A DNA stretch of 42,482 bases from Metabacillus rhizolycopersici (GTDB taxonomy: Bacteria; Bacillota; Bacilli; Bacillales; Bacillaceae): positions 1-42,482 of the forward strand of contig NZ_JAIQUM010000048.1 in assembly GCF_020075705.1 (NCBI RefSeq), given 5' to 3'. Positions within the stretch are counted from its first letter, which is position 1, and every line of letters begins with the position of its first letter. The position numbers were made by a program, and so were the translations under genes. Positions 36,075 through 42,482 of the stretch are shown here, piece after piece. The notes beneath the pieces are model-generated. The model saw nothing but the letters and a program-made list of their open reading frames with translations. It was not told where the DNA came from and did not search any database.

Positions 36075-36470
36075 CTCCCGTCGCCCCCCTCTTTGTATAT
36101 GAACCTCAAAGTTTGAACAGGATCATATTGTTTTTGATTTACTCGTATATAATCCCAATGCATCAGAGTATGATGATCAGTCGGGAATTATTCAAATTCA
36201 TTCTGTTATTCAGGATAATTCCAGAATCCAAAGTGGAATTTCCGCAAATAGCCCAGTCTGATATAAACTGCGGGTATGCCTTGTAATACATCGATTATAG
36301 CAAAATGAATAATTGTCAGTTTAGAATATTTGTTAAACTGACCTTAATCGTTTGCTTTAAGTGCCCCCTCCAATTCCTTCACCCATAACAATTATTTTAA
36401 ATATTATTCAAGATTATGGCCCTTTTGTTAAAGAATACAAGACCTCACCTTCAACTAATTTCTCCTATTA
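36075..36470. promoter_or_regulatory. Long leader upstream of the GIY-YIG gene with several dyads
   Basis: About 400 bases without a convincing gene. Two dyads stand out: GGAATTAT / ATAATTCC (within about 36183-36222) and TCAGTTTA / TAAACTGA (36316-36323 and 36334-36341). They may be operators for expression of the cassette. A short frame ending EGEVLYSLTKGP is seen near 36420-36460 on the minus strand but has no start and no known relative. Confidence 0.35.
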
Positions 36471-36510
36471 TTTTTGACGCTAAGATATGACACCTTTCAA
36501 GCCCTTGATA

Positions 36511-36559
36511 TGTCACTTTTGGAGATAATTTGCACCTATTTTAAGCGTTATTTTGCACA
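36511..36559 (-). repeat. Right terminal inverted repeat of the AIPR/GIY-YIG element
   Basis: Read on the minus strand from 36559 it starts TGTGCAAAATAACGC and matches the left repeat at 40 of 49 positions. Unlike the left copy, its similarity to the third copy (37336-37416) continues inward to about 36471 (AGCGTCAAAAAT on the minus strand), about 84 bases in all. Confidence 0.75.
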
Positions 36560-36565
36560 GAGTCC

Positions 36566-36603
36566 AAAATCAAAACCACATCATGACGGGTGGTTTTGAT
36601 TTT
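36566..36603. terminator. Perfect 14-bp hairpin just outside the right inverted repeat
   Basis: AAAATCAAAACCAC (36566-36579) and GTGGTTTTGATTTT (36590-36603) form a 14-base stem around a 10-base loop with A/T arms outermost, so it can end transcription in both directions. It lies six bases beyond the element end at 36559 and downstream of the resolvase gene. Confidence 0.65.
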
Positions 36604-36755
36604 GAATAAAGTCGTACCGTTTTAGAAGGGTAATCTTTCTATACAAAGCGAATGACAGCTCTATTTTCTTTTTCCCAGGCAGCTTTATTCCTTGAAGGAG
36701 AAATCTTAAATTATTCTTCTATTTCTGACATTCATTAAATCTTGCTAATGTCATT

Positions 36756-37307
36756 TCAAAACGTCTTTCTTTTAGCCCTAATCAACGTACTTTTTGAAAT
36801 CCCAGTCATTTCTTCTACTTGTTTATATGAATGAATTTCTAATAGCCCTAAAGCATGCTCAATCTGTTTTTTACTGTACTTGTTAGGCCGACCTTCTCTG
36901 AAATCCTCACGCTGCTTCGCAATAGTTTTACCTTCTTGTAGACGTTCCACAATCATGTCCCTTTCAAACTCTGCAAAAGCACTCATAACATTAAATACCA
37001 GCTTTCCCGTTGGAGTGTTCTCTACTAGCCCCATGTTTAAAATATGAACTTTAACACCTTTTTCAAACAATCCCCTTACTGTTTGAATCGCATCTACTGT
37101 TGACCTTGCGAAGCGATCCAACTTAGTAACCACTAAAGTATCATCCTCTTTTAAAAAAGAAAGCACTTCTTTAAATTTTGGACAGTCTGCCTTCGTTCCC
37201 GTAAACTTTTCAGAATAAATTTTATCGCATCCTTCGCTTTCCAATGCTTGTATTTGAGATTCTAAATCCTGCATTAAAGTACTTACCCTCGCGTAACCGT
37301 ATTTCAC
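36756..37307 (-). CDS. Serine resolvase of the Tn552-like module
   Basis: From GTG 37307 (AAAGGGAGGGATTTTACATA upstream) the protein has 183 aa. The catalytic domain starts YGYARVST with nucleophile S9, then [11 protein letters not shown], and [26 protein letters not shown]. The C-terminal helix-turn-helix reads [21 protein letters not shown]. This is the BinL/Tn3 resolvase type that resolves cointegrates at a res site, which should lie just upstream, in 37308-37415. The open frame extends 24 codons upstream, through that repeat, without a good start. Confidence 0.93.
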   Translation of the reverse strand: MKYGYARVSTLMQDLESQIQALESEGCDKIYSEKFTGTKADCPKFKEVLSFLKEDDTLVVTKLDRFARSTVDAIQTVRGLFEKGVKVHILNMGLVENTPTGKLVFNVMSAFAEFERDMIVERLQEGKTIAKQREDFREGRPNKYSKKQIEHALGLLEIHSYKQVEEMTGISKSTLIRAKRKTF

Positions 37308-37335
37308 TATGTAAAATCCCTCCCTTTTTAGCCTT

Positions 37336-37416
37336 ATTTTCGACACTAAGAGATACCACCAGTTAATACCTTGTGTCACTTTGGGATTTATTTTGCACCT
37401 GTTTAAAAGTTATTTT
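37336..37416 (-). repeat. Third copy of the element-end repeat, upstream of the resolvase gene
   Basis: This stretch between the ATPase and resolvase genes resembles 36471-36554 in the same orientation along its whole length. Shared blocks on the minus strand are AGGTGCAAA, AAAGTGACA, and AGTGTCGAAAATAA against AGCGTCAAAAATAA. It contains GACAC and GTGTC dyads spaced as in resolvase-binding subsites. It is therefore a likely res site, and the two element ends may be res-derived. Confidence 0.6.
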
Positions 37417-38228
37417 TACTTGATTCCGATTACTAAACTATCTCGTGCGGCTTCAACAACTTCTGTTGCTATTGTTTCAAGCTTATTAATTTCAAGTATT
37501 CTTTCAATCTGAGTAAACAGTCTTTGTATGAGCCTAAAGTTTCCACCAGTAATCTTTATTATACTGGTTATTGCTTCATAATCAGAAAAATCCTCAAGCT
37601 TTACAGAGAGTCCTAATTCTCTCCATTTATACTCCAAGATATGATGAGTTTCATCCTTACTAAGTTTATCAAATTCATGAGCAAATCCAATTCTAGAGTA
37701 GAGTTGGGGATATCGAGCTAATCGCTTCTCAATTCCGGGCATTCCAATAAAGATCATTGCTATATCATTTCTGTCATAGATATCCCTGAGTTGCTCTAAG
37801 TTTTGCACTTTCAGTCGATCTATTTCATCAACAATAATCAGGTCGATATCTTCATAAGCGTCAGTGGAGTAATTTTCTTCCTCCCCCTTAGTAAGTACTT
37901 TATACATAGTTCTTACCAGATTCATTCTAATTCCAATAGAATGGATCTGGTCAGTCATTTTAGTCGCTCTTACTGCCGGGGCCGTATAAAAAATTGTTTT
38001 TTCTTCAAGTATCTTTTCATCTGCATCTAAGCCTATTTCGTTTGCAGTTTTATAAGATATTTGTTTTTCGATGGAATCCCAATTTGAATAATACCTTGAA
38101 GATAACGTTTTTCCGACACCTGGTAATCCATAACAAATACCAATATATTTATACTTAATACATGCATCACAAAACTCTTTAAATCTCCTATATTCTTTTG
38201 TTTCAATAAATTTTTGACCTTTATTCAT
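37416..38228 (-). CDS. AAA ATPase of the Tn552-like module (TniB/p271 type)
   Basis: A 270-aa target-selection ATPase related to MuB, TniB and TnsC. It has the Walker A motif GLPGVGKTLSS (34-44), the Walker B DLIIVDEIDRL, and the sensor region AMIFIGMPGIEKRLARYPQLYSRIGFAHEF, with a helical lid ending FRLIQRLFTQIERIL. It activates and directs the transposase. Its start overlaps the transposase stop by eight bases. The stop codon abuts the third copy of the element-end repeat. Confidence 0.92.
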   Translation of the reverse strand: MNKGQKFIETKEYRRFKEFCDACIKYKYIGICYGLPGVGKTLSSRYYSNWDSIEKQISYKTANEIGLDADEKILEEKTIFYTAPAVRATKMTDQIHSIGIRMNLVRTMYKVLTKGEEENYSTDAYEDIDLIIVDEIDRLKVQNLEQLRDIYDRNDIAMIFIGMPGIEKRLARYPQLYSRIGFAHEFDKLSKDETHHILEYKWRELGLSVKLEDFSDYEAITSIIKITGGNFRLIQRLFTQIERILEINKLETIATEVVEAARDSLVIGIK

Positions 38229-39672
38229 TGAAATACCTCTTTAATTTCGACCTTTTAGAATTAGATTTATTCGCCTTGTTCTCTAGATCCATTTGCTTTA
38301 ACAAGGCAATTTCTTCTGCAACTGTTCTTCCGGAATCAAGTTGTTTTTTTAGATTTTTTCGTATTTTATTTCGTGCTGAAACAATATCCTTTAAACCCAC
38401 TGTATAATCAGAAATTTCAGGAGAAATAGCTGTACATAAATATTTATCCTGATGGAACACTCGAATCTCCGCAATATCCCTTGGATCATAACGAATAACG
38501 ACTGTTTCACCAACGTATGCAGCTAGGTTTGTATCTATATATATCAATCCTTGGAAGTGAATCCCATCAGAATGAACCTTCCTTGGTTTTGCTACATTTA
38601 GCAATAATAAATCAAGACTTTCCAAACTATCGGGCATATTGGGAAGAAATCCATTATTCCAAGCATGTATCGGTTCTTTTTTTGTTGTACCATGAACCCT
38701 ATAGTGATAGCTATATATGATGAATTTCAATAACCTTTCATCGAGTTCCTTAAGAGTAAGAAGTGCGGTAGTATTCTGATTTCCTAAATAACCGGGTAAA
38801 TCTTGTAAAAATAATTGATTAATGGTTAAAAAGAATCTTTCTATTTTCCCTCGCCCTCTTGGAACACCGATTGCAGAAAAGACTAGGTTAATTTTCAAAT
38901 CAACTGCTACTTGCTCCAAATGATTGGACGTAAAGTCACTTCCATGGTCTGTATAAAATATTTCAGGGATACCACATATTTGCCAATCGGAATTACCTTT
39001 TTTCCATATTGCTTGGTGTAAGACTAAAGATGTATGTATTGCAGAGGGGTTTTGAAAGGTTAAGAAATATCCAGCGATTGCCCGGCTATAATCATCTAAA
39101 ATAATTGTTAGCCAAGGTCTTTCTGGTTTTCCTTTTTCATTTAAAACTATAATATCTAAAGGGGTATGATCAGCTTGCCAAATTTCATTGGGATAGCTTG
39201 CTTCTCTTCGATGAATTAAATCATATTGATCATCGTATGCTTTTTGACCATGATGCGCTAACTTCTTCAAGCTTGGAGACAGGGACTGCGATACCTTATA
39301 CACTTGATAATAACTCGGTTTTTGCCAGCCCTTTTTCTGACATTGCTCGCAGATCATTCGATGAATAGATGTCAGTGAATTCCTTTTATACTTCAAAATC
39401 AGTTGTTGAATCGAAGAGACAATTTCCGGTTCTAAATATATTTTGCCAGCATCACTTCTTGTTTTTCGGATTAAACCTTTTAATCCAAATTGTTTATATT
39501 CCCGAATCCAGTATTGCAGTGTTCTTTTTGCAATTCCAGTTTCTTCTGTAATGACAGTTAATGGTTTTTCGTTGATAAAATAGGGCGCAATGAGTTTATA
39601 TTTTACCATCGCTGCTTGTCGTTGTTCTTCTGAATAAGCTGTTAATGGAGGGTATTCATCTTGCATAGACAT
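38221..39672 (-). CDS. DDE transposase of Mu/Tn552 type (TniA/p480)
   Basis: About 483 aa. Two N-terminal helix-turn-helix domains (PLTVITEETGIAKRTLQYWI and TSIHRMICEQCQKKGW) precede an rve-type catalytic core with D (WQADHTPLDI), D (YTDHGSDFTS) and E (GRGKIERFF); a Mu C-terminal-like beta domain follows (YVGETVVIRYDPRDIAEIRVF). All three acidic residues are present. The frame opens with TTG 39684; ATG 39672 or ATG 39666 behind GGAAAGG are better starts. First gene of the three-gene module. Confidence 0.93.
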   Translation of the reverse strand: MSMQDEYPPLTAYSEEQRQAAMVKYKLIAPYFINEKPLTVITEETGIAKRTLQYWIREYKQFGLKGLIRKTRSDAGKIYLEPEIVSSIQQLILKYKRNSLTSIHRMICEQCQKKGWQKPSYYQVYKVSQSLSPSLKKLAHHGQKAYDDQYDLIHRREASYPNEIWQADHTPLDIIVLNEKGKPERPWLTIILDDYSRAIAGYFLTFQNPSAIHTSLVLHQAIWKKGNSDWQICGIPEIFYTDHGSDFTSNHLEQVAVDLKINLVFSAIGVPRGRGKIERFFLTINQLFLQDLPGYLGNQNTTALLTLKELDERLLKFIIYSYHYRVHGTTKKEPIHAWNNGFLPNMPDSLESLDLLLLNVAKPRKVHSDGIHFQGLIYIDTNLAAYVGETVVIRYDPRDIAEIRVFHQDKYLCTAISPEISDYTVGLKDIVSARNKIRKNLKKQLDSGRTVAEEIALLKQMDLENKANKSNSKRSKLKRYFNE

Positions 39673-39703
39673 CAACCTTTCCAATTTACTGTTTTTCTAA
39701 ATA

Positions 39704-39718
39704 ACGAGTTTTGGAACA
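39704..39718 (+). repeat. Tn552-like end motif next to the transposase gene
   Basis: ACGAGTTTTGGAACA lies 32 bases upstream of the transposase start and is identical to 31816-31830. On the minus strand it begins TGTTCC, in line with the TGT termini common in this transposon family. Whether the element ends exactly here cannot be decided without its other end. Confidence 0.5.
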
Positions 39719-39875
39719 TAGGTGGCAGATTGTATAGCCTAATGATAAATTAATTGAAATTTACTATTGATCTGAAATAGATAATAATTTTTAAAAATGT
39801 TCACCATGTTATTCTAGAATCTAGCCAATTAATGGAGTACGGATTATTATATTAATGGATCAGGTTACTTCAATA

Positions 39876-39922
39876 AAGAGTAAGCATCTCCTTAAGATTG
39901 TACGATAATATATTAAATTCAG
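39876..39922 (+). repeat. Repeat upstream of the exported-protein gene
   Basis: TAAG, GCATCTCCTTAAGATTGTAC and an A/T tail resemble 40298-40345 (TAAGGAAGGCATCCTTAGAT then TGTAC). Both have a small dyad built from TAAG(GA) and (TC)CTTA followed by AGATTGTAC. It lies about 100 bases upstream of the gene at 40006. Confidence 0.45.
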
Positions 39923-40005
39923 GAATAGGAAGGTAATCTTTTTACCTATGGTGAAATATGTATGTTAGTACGAGCTGTTTAAAAATTTATTAGGAGGACT
40001 TTTTA

Positions 40006-40263
40006 TTGAAAAAACTATCTAAATTTGCATTAATTCTTTGTTTTACAGGTGTTCTTACGCTATCCATTGGTTTTATAAACAATAAAGATTTAAACCAAAC
40101 AGAAGCATCTGCGTTACTTGGTTCTCCAATTCTCGCAGAAGATGGGGATCAACTCCTAGTTATAACAGTAGAAGAACAAAATATGGTAGAGAACTCATCA
40201 GCTTTATCAGGATTTGTACCACAAGAAAATGGACCAGGCTTCTTTTTTGAAAAGGTGAAATGA
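40006..40263 (+). CDS. Small exported protein (unknown)
   Basis: TTG 40006 follows TTAGGAGGACTTTTTA, a strong ribosome site, and gives 85 aa. The N-terminus is a clear secretion signal (MKKLSKFALILCFTGVLTLS, then IGFINNKDLNQTEASA). The mature part of about 45-55 residues is acidic and ends PQENGPGFFFEKVK. No cysteines. I do not recognise a family. The size fits a secreted peptide precursor or a signalling peptide. The membrane protein gene 130 bases downstream, with a similar upstream repeat, may be its partner. Confidence 0.65.
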   Translation: MKKLSKFALILCFTGVLTLSIGFINNKDLNQTEASALLGSPILAEDGDQLLVITVEEQNMVENSSALSGFVPQENGPGFFFEKVK

Positions 40264-40297
40264 AATTAAGTTTATTTGTTCAATTAACGTCCGCATT

Positions 40298-40345
40298 TCT
40301 AAAGTAAGGAAGGCATCCTTAGATTGTACAGAAGTTTTTTAATTG
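40298..40345 (+). repeat. Repeat upstream of the four-helix membrane protein gene
   Basis: Related to 39876-39922. The dyad TAAGGA / TCCTTA is followed by GATTGTACAGAAGTTTTTTA. It lies about 70 bases before the gene at 40396. A shared control site for the two genes is a reasonable reading, as is a repeat left by a mobile element. Confidence 0.45.
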
Positions 40346-40395
40346 TCATTTTCCCTTATATTAGGTGCATATTTTAATATGAGGGGGTTATCCTA

Positions 40396-40764
40396 ATGAA
40401 TTATATTTATAAAAACAAATATAAGATTGCGAGGATATTGGGGGTTTTTGGATCTTTAATGGGATTTTATATATGGAAAGATTACATACCTGTACTGGGT
40501 GAAGATAAGCCAGATTGGATAAAGGTCCTGAGATTATACTATATAATATTTCTTTTTATTCCTAGTTGTATTGCTTTGGTAGCCTCAATTTATAAAAAGT
40601 CCTACTTAATGATATTGGCACTACTTATCAGTTTACCTATTACAAAATACCTCGGTGTAAAACCATTTATCTTTCCTGATACATTACCATTAGTCTATTT
40701 TCCATTACTTTGTTATCTTGTTTCATTTTTAATGATGGTAAACCTAAAAAATTCAGAAAAATAG
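40396..40764 (+). CDS. Small membrane protein with four helices (unknown)
   Basis: A 122-aa membrane protein. Hydrophobic segments are IARILGVFGSLMGFYIW, LYYIIFLFIPSCIALVASIY, SYLMILALLISLPITKYLG and LPLVYFPLLCYLVSFLMMVN, with basic ends that point to cytoplasmic termini. GAGGGGGTTATCCTA precedes ATG 40396. No family recognised. The size is that of small immunity or accessory membrane proteins found beside exported peptides, but this is only a contextual idea. Confidence 0.65.
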   Translation: MNYIYKNKYKIARILGVFGSLMGFYIWKDYIPVLGEDKPDWIKVLRLYYIIFLFIPSCIALVASIYKKSYLMILALLISLPITKYLGVKPFIFPDTLPLVYFPLLCYLVSFLMMVNLKNSEK

Positions 40765-40858
40765 TAAGTTCTTATTAGTATGATCTTATTAAGGTATACC
40801 AGTTAATGAAAACTATAGTTTATTCAAGAATCGGGCGCTATTCCGGAGTAATGATAAA

Positions 40859-40888
40859 AGCCCAATTTCTTAATTAAGAAATTGGGCT
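40859..40888. terminator. Perfect 30-bp palindrome, probable terminator
   Basis: AGCCCAATTTCTTAA and TTAAGAAATTGGGCT are perfect arms with no spacer. It lies about 95 bases after the membrane protein gene and is preceded by AAAA on the left. It could serve that gene, or be close to the left end of the IS1182 element. Confidence 0.55.
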
Positions 40889-40914
40889 CACTTTGTTGAA
40901 AAAAGATTATGTCA

Positions 40915-40949
40915 ATGAAAATGGCACAAATTTTTTGTGCCATTTTCAT
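40915..40949 (-). terminator. Terminator of the IS1182 transposase
   Basis: ATGAAAATGGCACAA (40915-40929) and TTGTGCCATTTTCAT (40935-40949) form a perfect 15-base stem with a five-base loop, 18 bases after the transposase stop. The minus-strand product leads into TGACATAATCTTTTTTC. Confidence 0.7.
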
Positions 40950-40966
40950 GATTATCATTTGTTTTA

Positions 40967-42346
40967 TCAAACGGATTCTTCTATAATTTCATATGTTAGG
41001 TGTAGACCAATTTGCTTTAGTGAGCGTAGTTTGGTCCACTTTTTCAAGTTTTGTATGATGGCCGTCATCAAAACTTGTCTTTTTACTTTTTGAACTCCAC
41101 GGTAACGTGCATAACGTAAACCGTGGAGTTCTTTACAATGTGCGAAACTTAGCTCGACGGTTGAAGGACGTACAGAACGAAGGATTTTCCCACGAGACGA
41201 TAAGCGCTGTTCTCTTAATTGATCGTAAATTTCTTGATGAATCGAGATACGTAACACACGATCTTCCTTTTCTTTTTTCGCAAAGGGACAAGAGTTACAA
41301 CTGCCTTTAGGTGGTTTGAATTCATGGTACCCTTGTCGATTCGTTGTTTTATAGTAAAATGGGACACCGCATGGACAAGCATAGAGATCCTCATTCACCT
41401 GTTTAAATTGATAACGACGACATTGTGGGTGATCTTTTGTTGGGAAGCGACGATAGGACATGTAGACAAAGAAATCCCGTTCAAATAATTTTCGTGCAAG
41501 CCCGGCATTATAGTAACCTGAATCAAGGGCGATTTCCTTTGCATATTTTCCAAACAAATCGTTTAAGTGATCGACTTGTCCAATCAATTTGCGATGCCCT
41601 GGCACATTTGCGGCCGTCACATCCGTCGCAATAATAAAGTTATGAAGTGAATCAACAATACGATGTTCAAAATACGCAAATCGCCCACGTTCGTCATGTT
41701 TAACTGATAAGCGTGCATCAGGGTCTACCGGACTAATATTTGTGCGCTTTTCTTCTACTTTTGGATCTTTCATTTGAAGAGGTTTTTTCCCATGACGTGC
41801 ACGACGTTCATTAATTTCTGCTAGATTTTCTTCGTTTTCCTCGATCTTCTTCTGTTCAATTTTTGTCTCACGTACACGTTTATTCGCATTGGCTTTTAGT
41901 TCCGTTTCATCGGCAACCCATGTTTCATTCGCAATAAATCCTTCATCGTGAATCAAATGCAGACAATGATGAAAGAGCTCCTCCCAAAACGCTGTACCTT
42001 GTAGACGTTGCGAAAGAAACTTAGAAATGGTTGAGTGATCTGGGATTTTTTCTTGTGGAGCGATCCCTAAAAACCAGCGATACGTTGCGTTTTGTTTCAC
42101 TTGATTGCATGTAAAACGAACAGAACGAAAGCCTTCTAAATACTGAATCAACAGGATTTTTACCAACATAATCGGGTCTTTCGTTGGTCGACCTATACGA
42201 TGTGGATAAAAAGCTTCCAACTGTTTCTTCACAAATCCCCAGTCCATTACACAATCGATCTTCACTAAATGATGTGAAGCGTCATACATCATTTCATAGA
42301 ACTTTCGATTTTCTTCAATCGTTACATTTGAATAAGTGAAGTACAT
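40967..42346 (-). CDS. IS1182-family transposase
   Basis: A full-length 459-aa DDE transposase of the IS1182 group. The N-terminal domain has HRIGRPTKDPIMLVKILLIQYLEGFRS and IPDHSTISKFLSQRL. The catalytic part has WVADETELKANANK, NISPVDPDARLSVKH, IATDVTAANVPGH and IALDSGYYNAGLARKLF. A cysteine cluster (YACPCGVPF, SCNSCPF) precedes the C-terminal STVELSFAHCKELHGLRYARYRG. No frameshift or stop was seen, so it appears functional. Confidence 0.93.
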   Translation of the reverse strand: MYFTYSNVTIEENRKFYEMMYDASHHLVKIDCVMDWGFVKKQLEAFYPHRIGRPTKDPIMLVKILLIQYLEGFRSVRFTCNQVKQNATYRWFLGIAPQEKIPDHSTISKFLSQRLQGTAFWEELFHHCLHLIHDEGFIANETWVADETELKANANKRVRETKIEQKKIEENEENLAEINERRARHGKKPLQMKDPKVEEKRTNISPVDPDARLSVKHDERGRFAYFEHRIVDSLHNFIIATDVTAANVPGHRKLIGQVDHLNDLFGKYAKEIALDSGYYNAGLARKLFERDFFVYMSYRRFPTKDHPQCRRYQFKQVNEDLYACPCGVPFYYKTTNRQGYHEFKPPKGSCNSCPFAKKEKEDRVLRISIHQEIYDQLREQRLSSRGKILRSVRPSTVELSFAHCKELHGLRYARYRGVQKVKRQVLMTAIIQNLKKWTKLRSLKQIGLHLTYEIIEESV

Positions 42347-42365
42347 ACAAAAGACCCCTCGTTTT

Positions 42366-42388
42366 GAGGTGACCCCTAAAAGTTAGAG
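42366..42388. repeat. End of an IS3-family element (IS150 group)
   Basis: TGAGGTGACCCCTAAAAGTTAGAG has the look of an IS150-group terminal repeat (GTGACCCC.AAAAGTTAGA). It lies between the IS1182 transposase start and the truncated IS3 transposase end, so the two elements abut or are nested. Confidence 0.55.
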
Positions 42389-42395
42389 TTTTATA

Positions 42396-42482
42396 TTAAG
42401 CAGCTAATTGGCTGGTATGAATCCGATATTGAACAGGACTCATGCCTGCCAACTTTTGCTTTATACGCTTGGTATTATAATA
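42396..42482 (-). CDS. IS3-family transposase OrfB, C-terminal end only (cut by window edge)
   Basis: The minus strand from the window edge reads YYNTKRIKQKLAGMSPVQYR, then IHTSQLAA and a TAA at 42398-42396. YYN..RI...L.GMSPV.YR is the typical end of IS150-type OrfB integrase-like transposases. The rest lies outside the window. Confidence 0.85.
   Translation of the reverse strand, partial: YYNTKRIKQKLAGMSPVQYRIHTSQLAA

Larger units (their letters stand above)
32978..36559. mobile_element. 3.58-kb element with inverted ends carrying AIPR and GIY-YIG genes, no transposase
   Basis: The 49-bp imperfect inverted repeats at 32978-33026 and 36511-36559 enclose exactly two complete genes, their terminators and a long promoter region. 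No transposase or recombinase is inside. A third copy of the end sequence lies upstream of the resolvase gene of the adjacent Tn552-like module (37336-37416). The segment could be a cassette moved in trans by that module or its relatives, or one bracketed by res-type sites. No target duplication is visible at the ends (TAATA and GAGTC). Confidence 0.6.
36756..39718 (-). mobile_element. Tn552-type transposition module (transposase, ATPase, resolvase)
   Basis: Three genes in one direction encode proteins of about 480, 270 and 183 aa, the same order and sizes as p480, p271 and the resolvase of staphylococcal Tn552 and relatives of Tn402/Tn5053. The transposase end of the element is probably near 39718, where the motif TGTTCCAAAACTCG begins on the minus strand. 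The far end was not found as an inverted copy. The nearest related sequence is the same-orientation copy at 31816-31830. Confidence 0.7.

Noticed and set aside
32978..36559. A target-site duplication around the AIPR element
   Set aside because: The five to six bases outside the two ends differ (TAATA and GAGTC), so no duplication can be claimed.
1..42482. CRISPR arrays, tRNA or rRNA genes
   Set aside because: No regularly spaced repeat arrays and no cloverleaf or rRNA-like stretches were seen on either strand.

Overview
The window looks like accessory DNA from a low-GC Gram-positive of the Bacillaceae. The reasons are strong AGGAGG-type ribosome sites, a LutABC operon of Bacillus type, YesM/YesN-type sensing, a catabolite-responsive (cre) site, and IS6, IS1182, IS3 and Tn552-type elements. 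Nearly all genes lie on the minus strand. The exceptions are the two-component pair near 19-22 kb and two small genes near 40 kb.

Region 1 (about 0.3-22.2 kb) is a carbohydrate island bounded by IS6-family ends. It reads as a complete non-phosphorylative L-fucose pathway. An ABC importer (17.3-18.6 kb plus two permeases, no ATPase) and a GH151-like alpha-L-fucosidase would bring in and cleave fucosylated sugars. A LacI-controlled operon (10.15 to 3.49 kb) then encodes a lactonase-type amidohydrolase, a split altronate-dehydratase-like enzyme (SAF part plus catalytic part), two short-chain dehydrogenases, a fumarylacetoacetase-family hydrolase, FucU mutarotase and a sugar-porter MFS protein. 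The pathway would end in pyruvate plus L-lactate. The next operon, lutABC, oxidises L-lactate to pyruvate, so the island closes on itself. Between the two halves lie relics of a second lutC and a second amidohydrolase on either side of an orphan sugar-binding lipoprotein.

Region 2 (22.2-31.5 kb) starts with a complete IS6 element. A type I restriction-modification operon follows (regulator, hsdM, hsdS, a 67-aa gene, hsdR), then three small genes, one of them PC4/YdbC-like. Its promoter carries two copies of a 15-bp near-palindrome, probably the regulator's operators.

Region 3 (31.6-39.7 kb) is a nest of mobile DNA. A Tn552-type module (transposase, AAA ATPase, serine resolvase) lies next to a 3.58-kb segment with 49-bp imperfect terminal inverted repeats. 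That segment carries only two genes, an AIPR-family protein with a nuclease-like N-terminus and a GIY-YIG protein, and no transposase. The same repeat occurs a third time just upstream of the resolvase gene, which suggests either shared transposon ends or res-type recombination sites. This is the best candidate in the window for an undescribed mobile defence cassette. A resolvase C-terminal relic and a TPR gene lie on its left.

Region 4 (39.8-42.5 kb) holds an exported small protein and a four-helix membrane protein, each preceded by a related repeat. An IS1182 transposase and the end of an IS3-family element follow, the latter cut by the window edge.

All functions are assigned from reading the translations and motifs; no database search was run.
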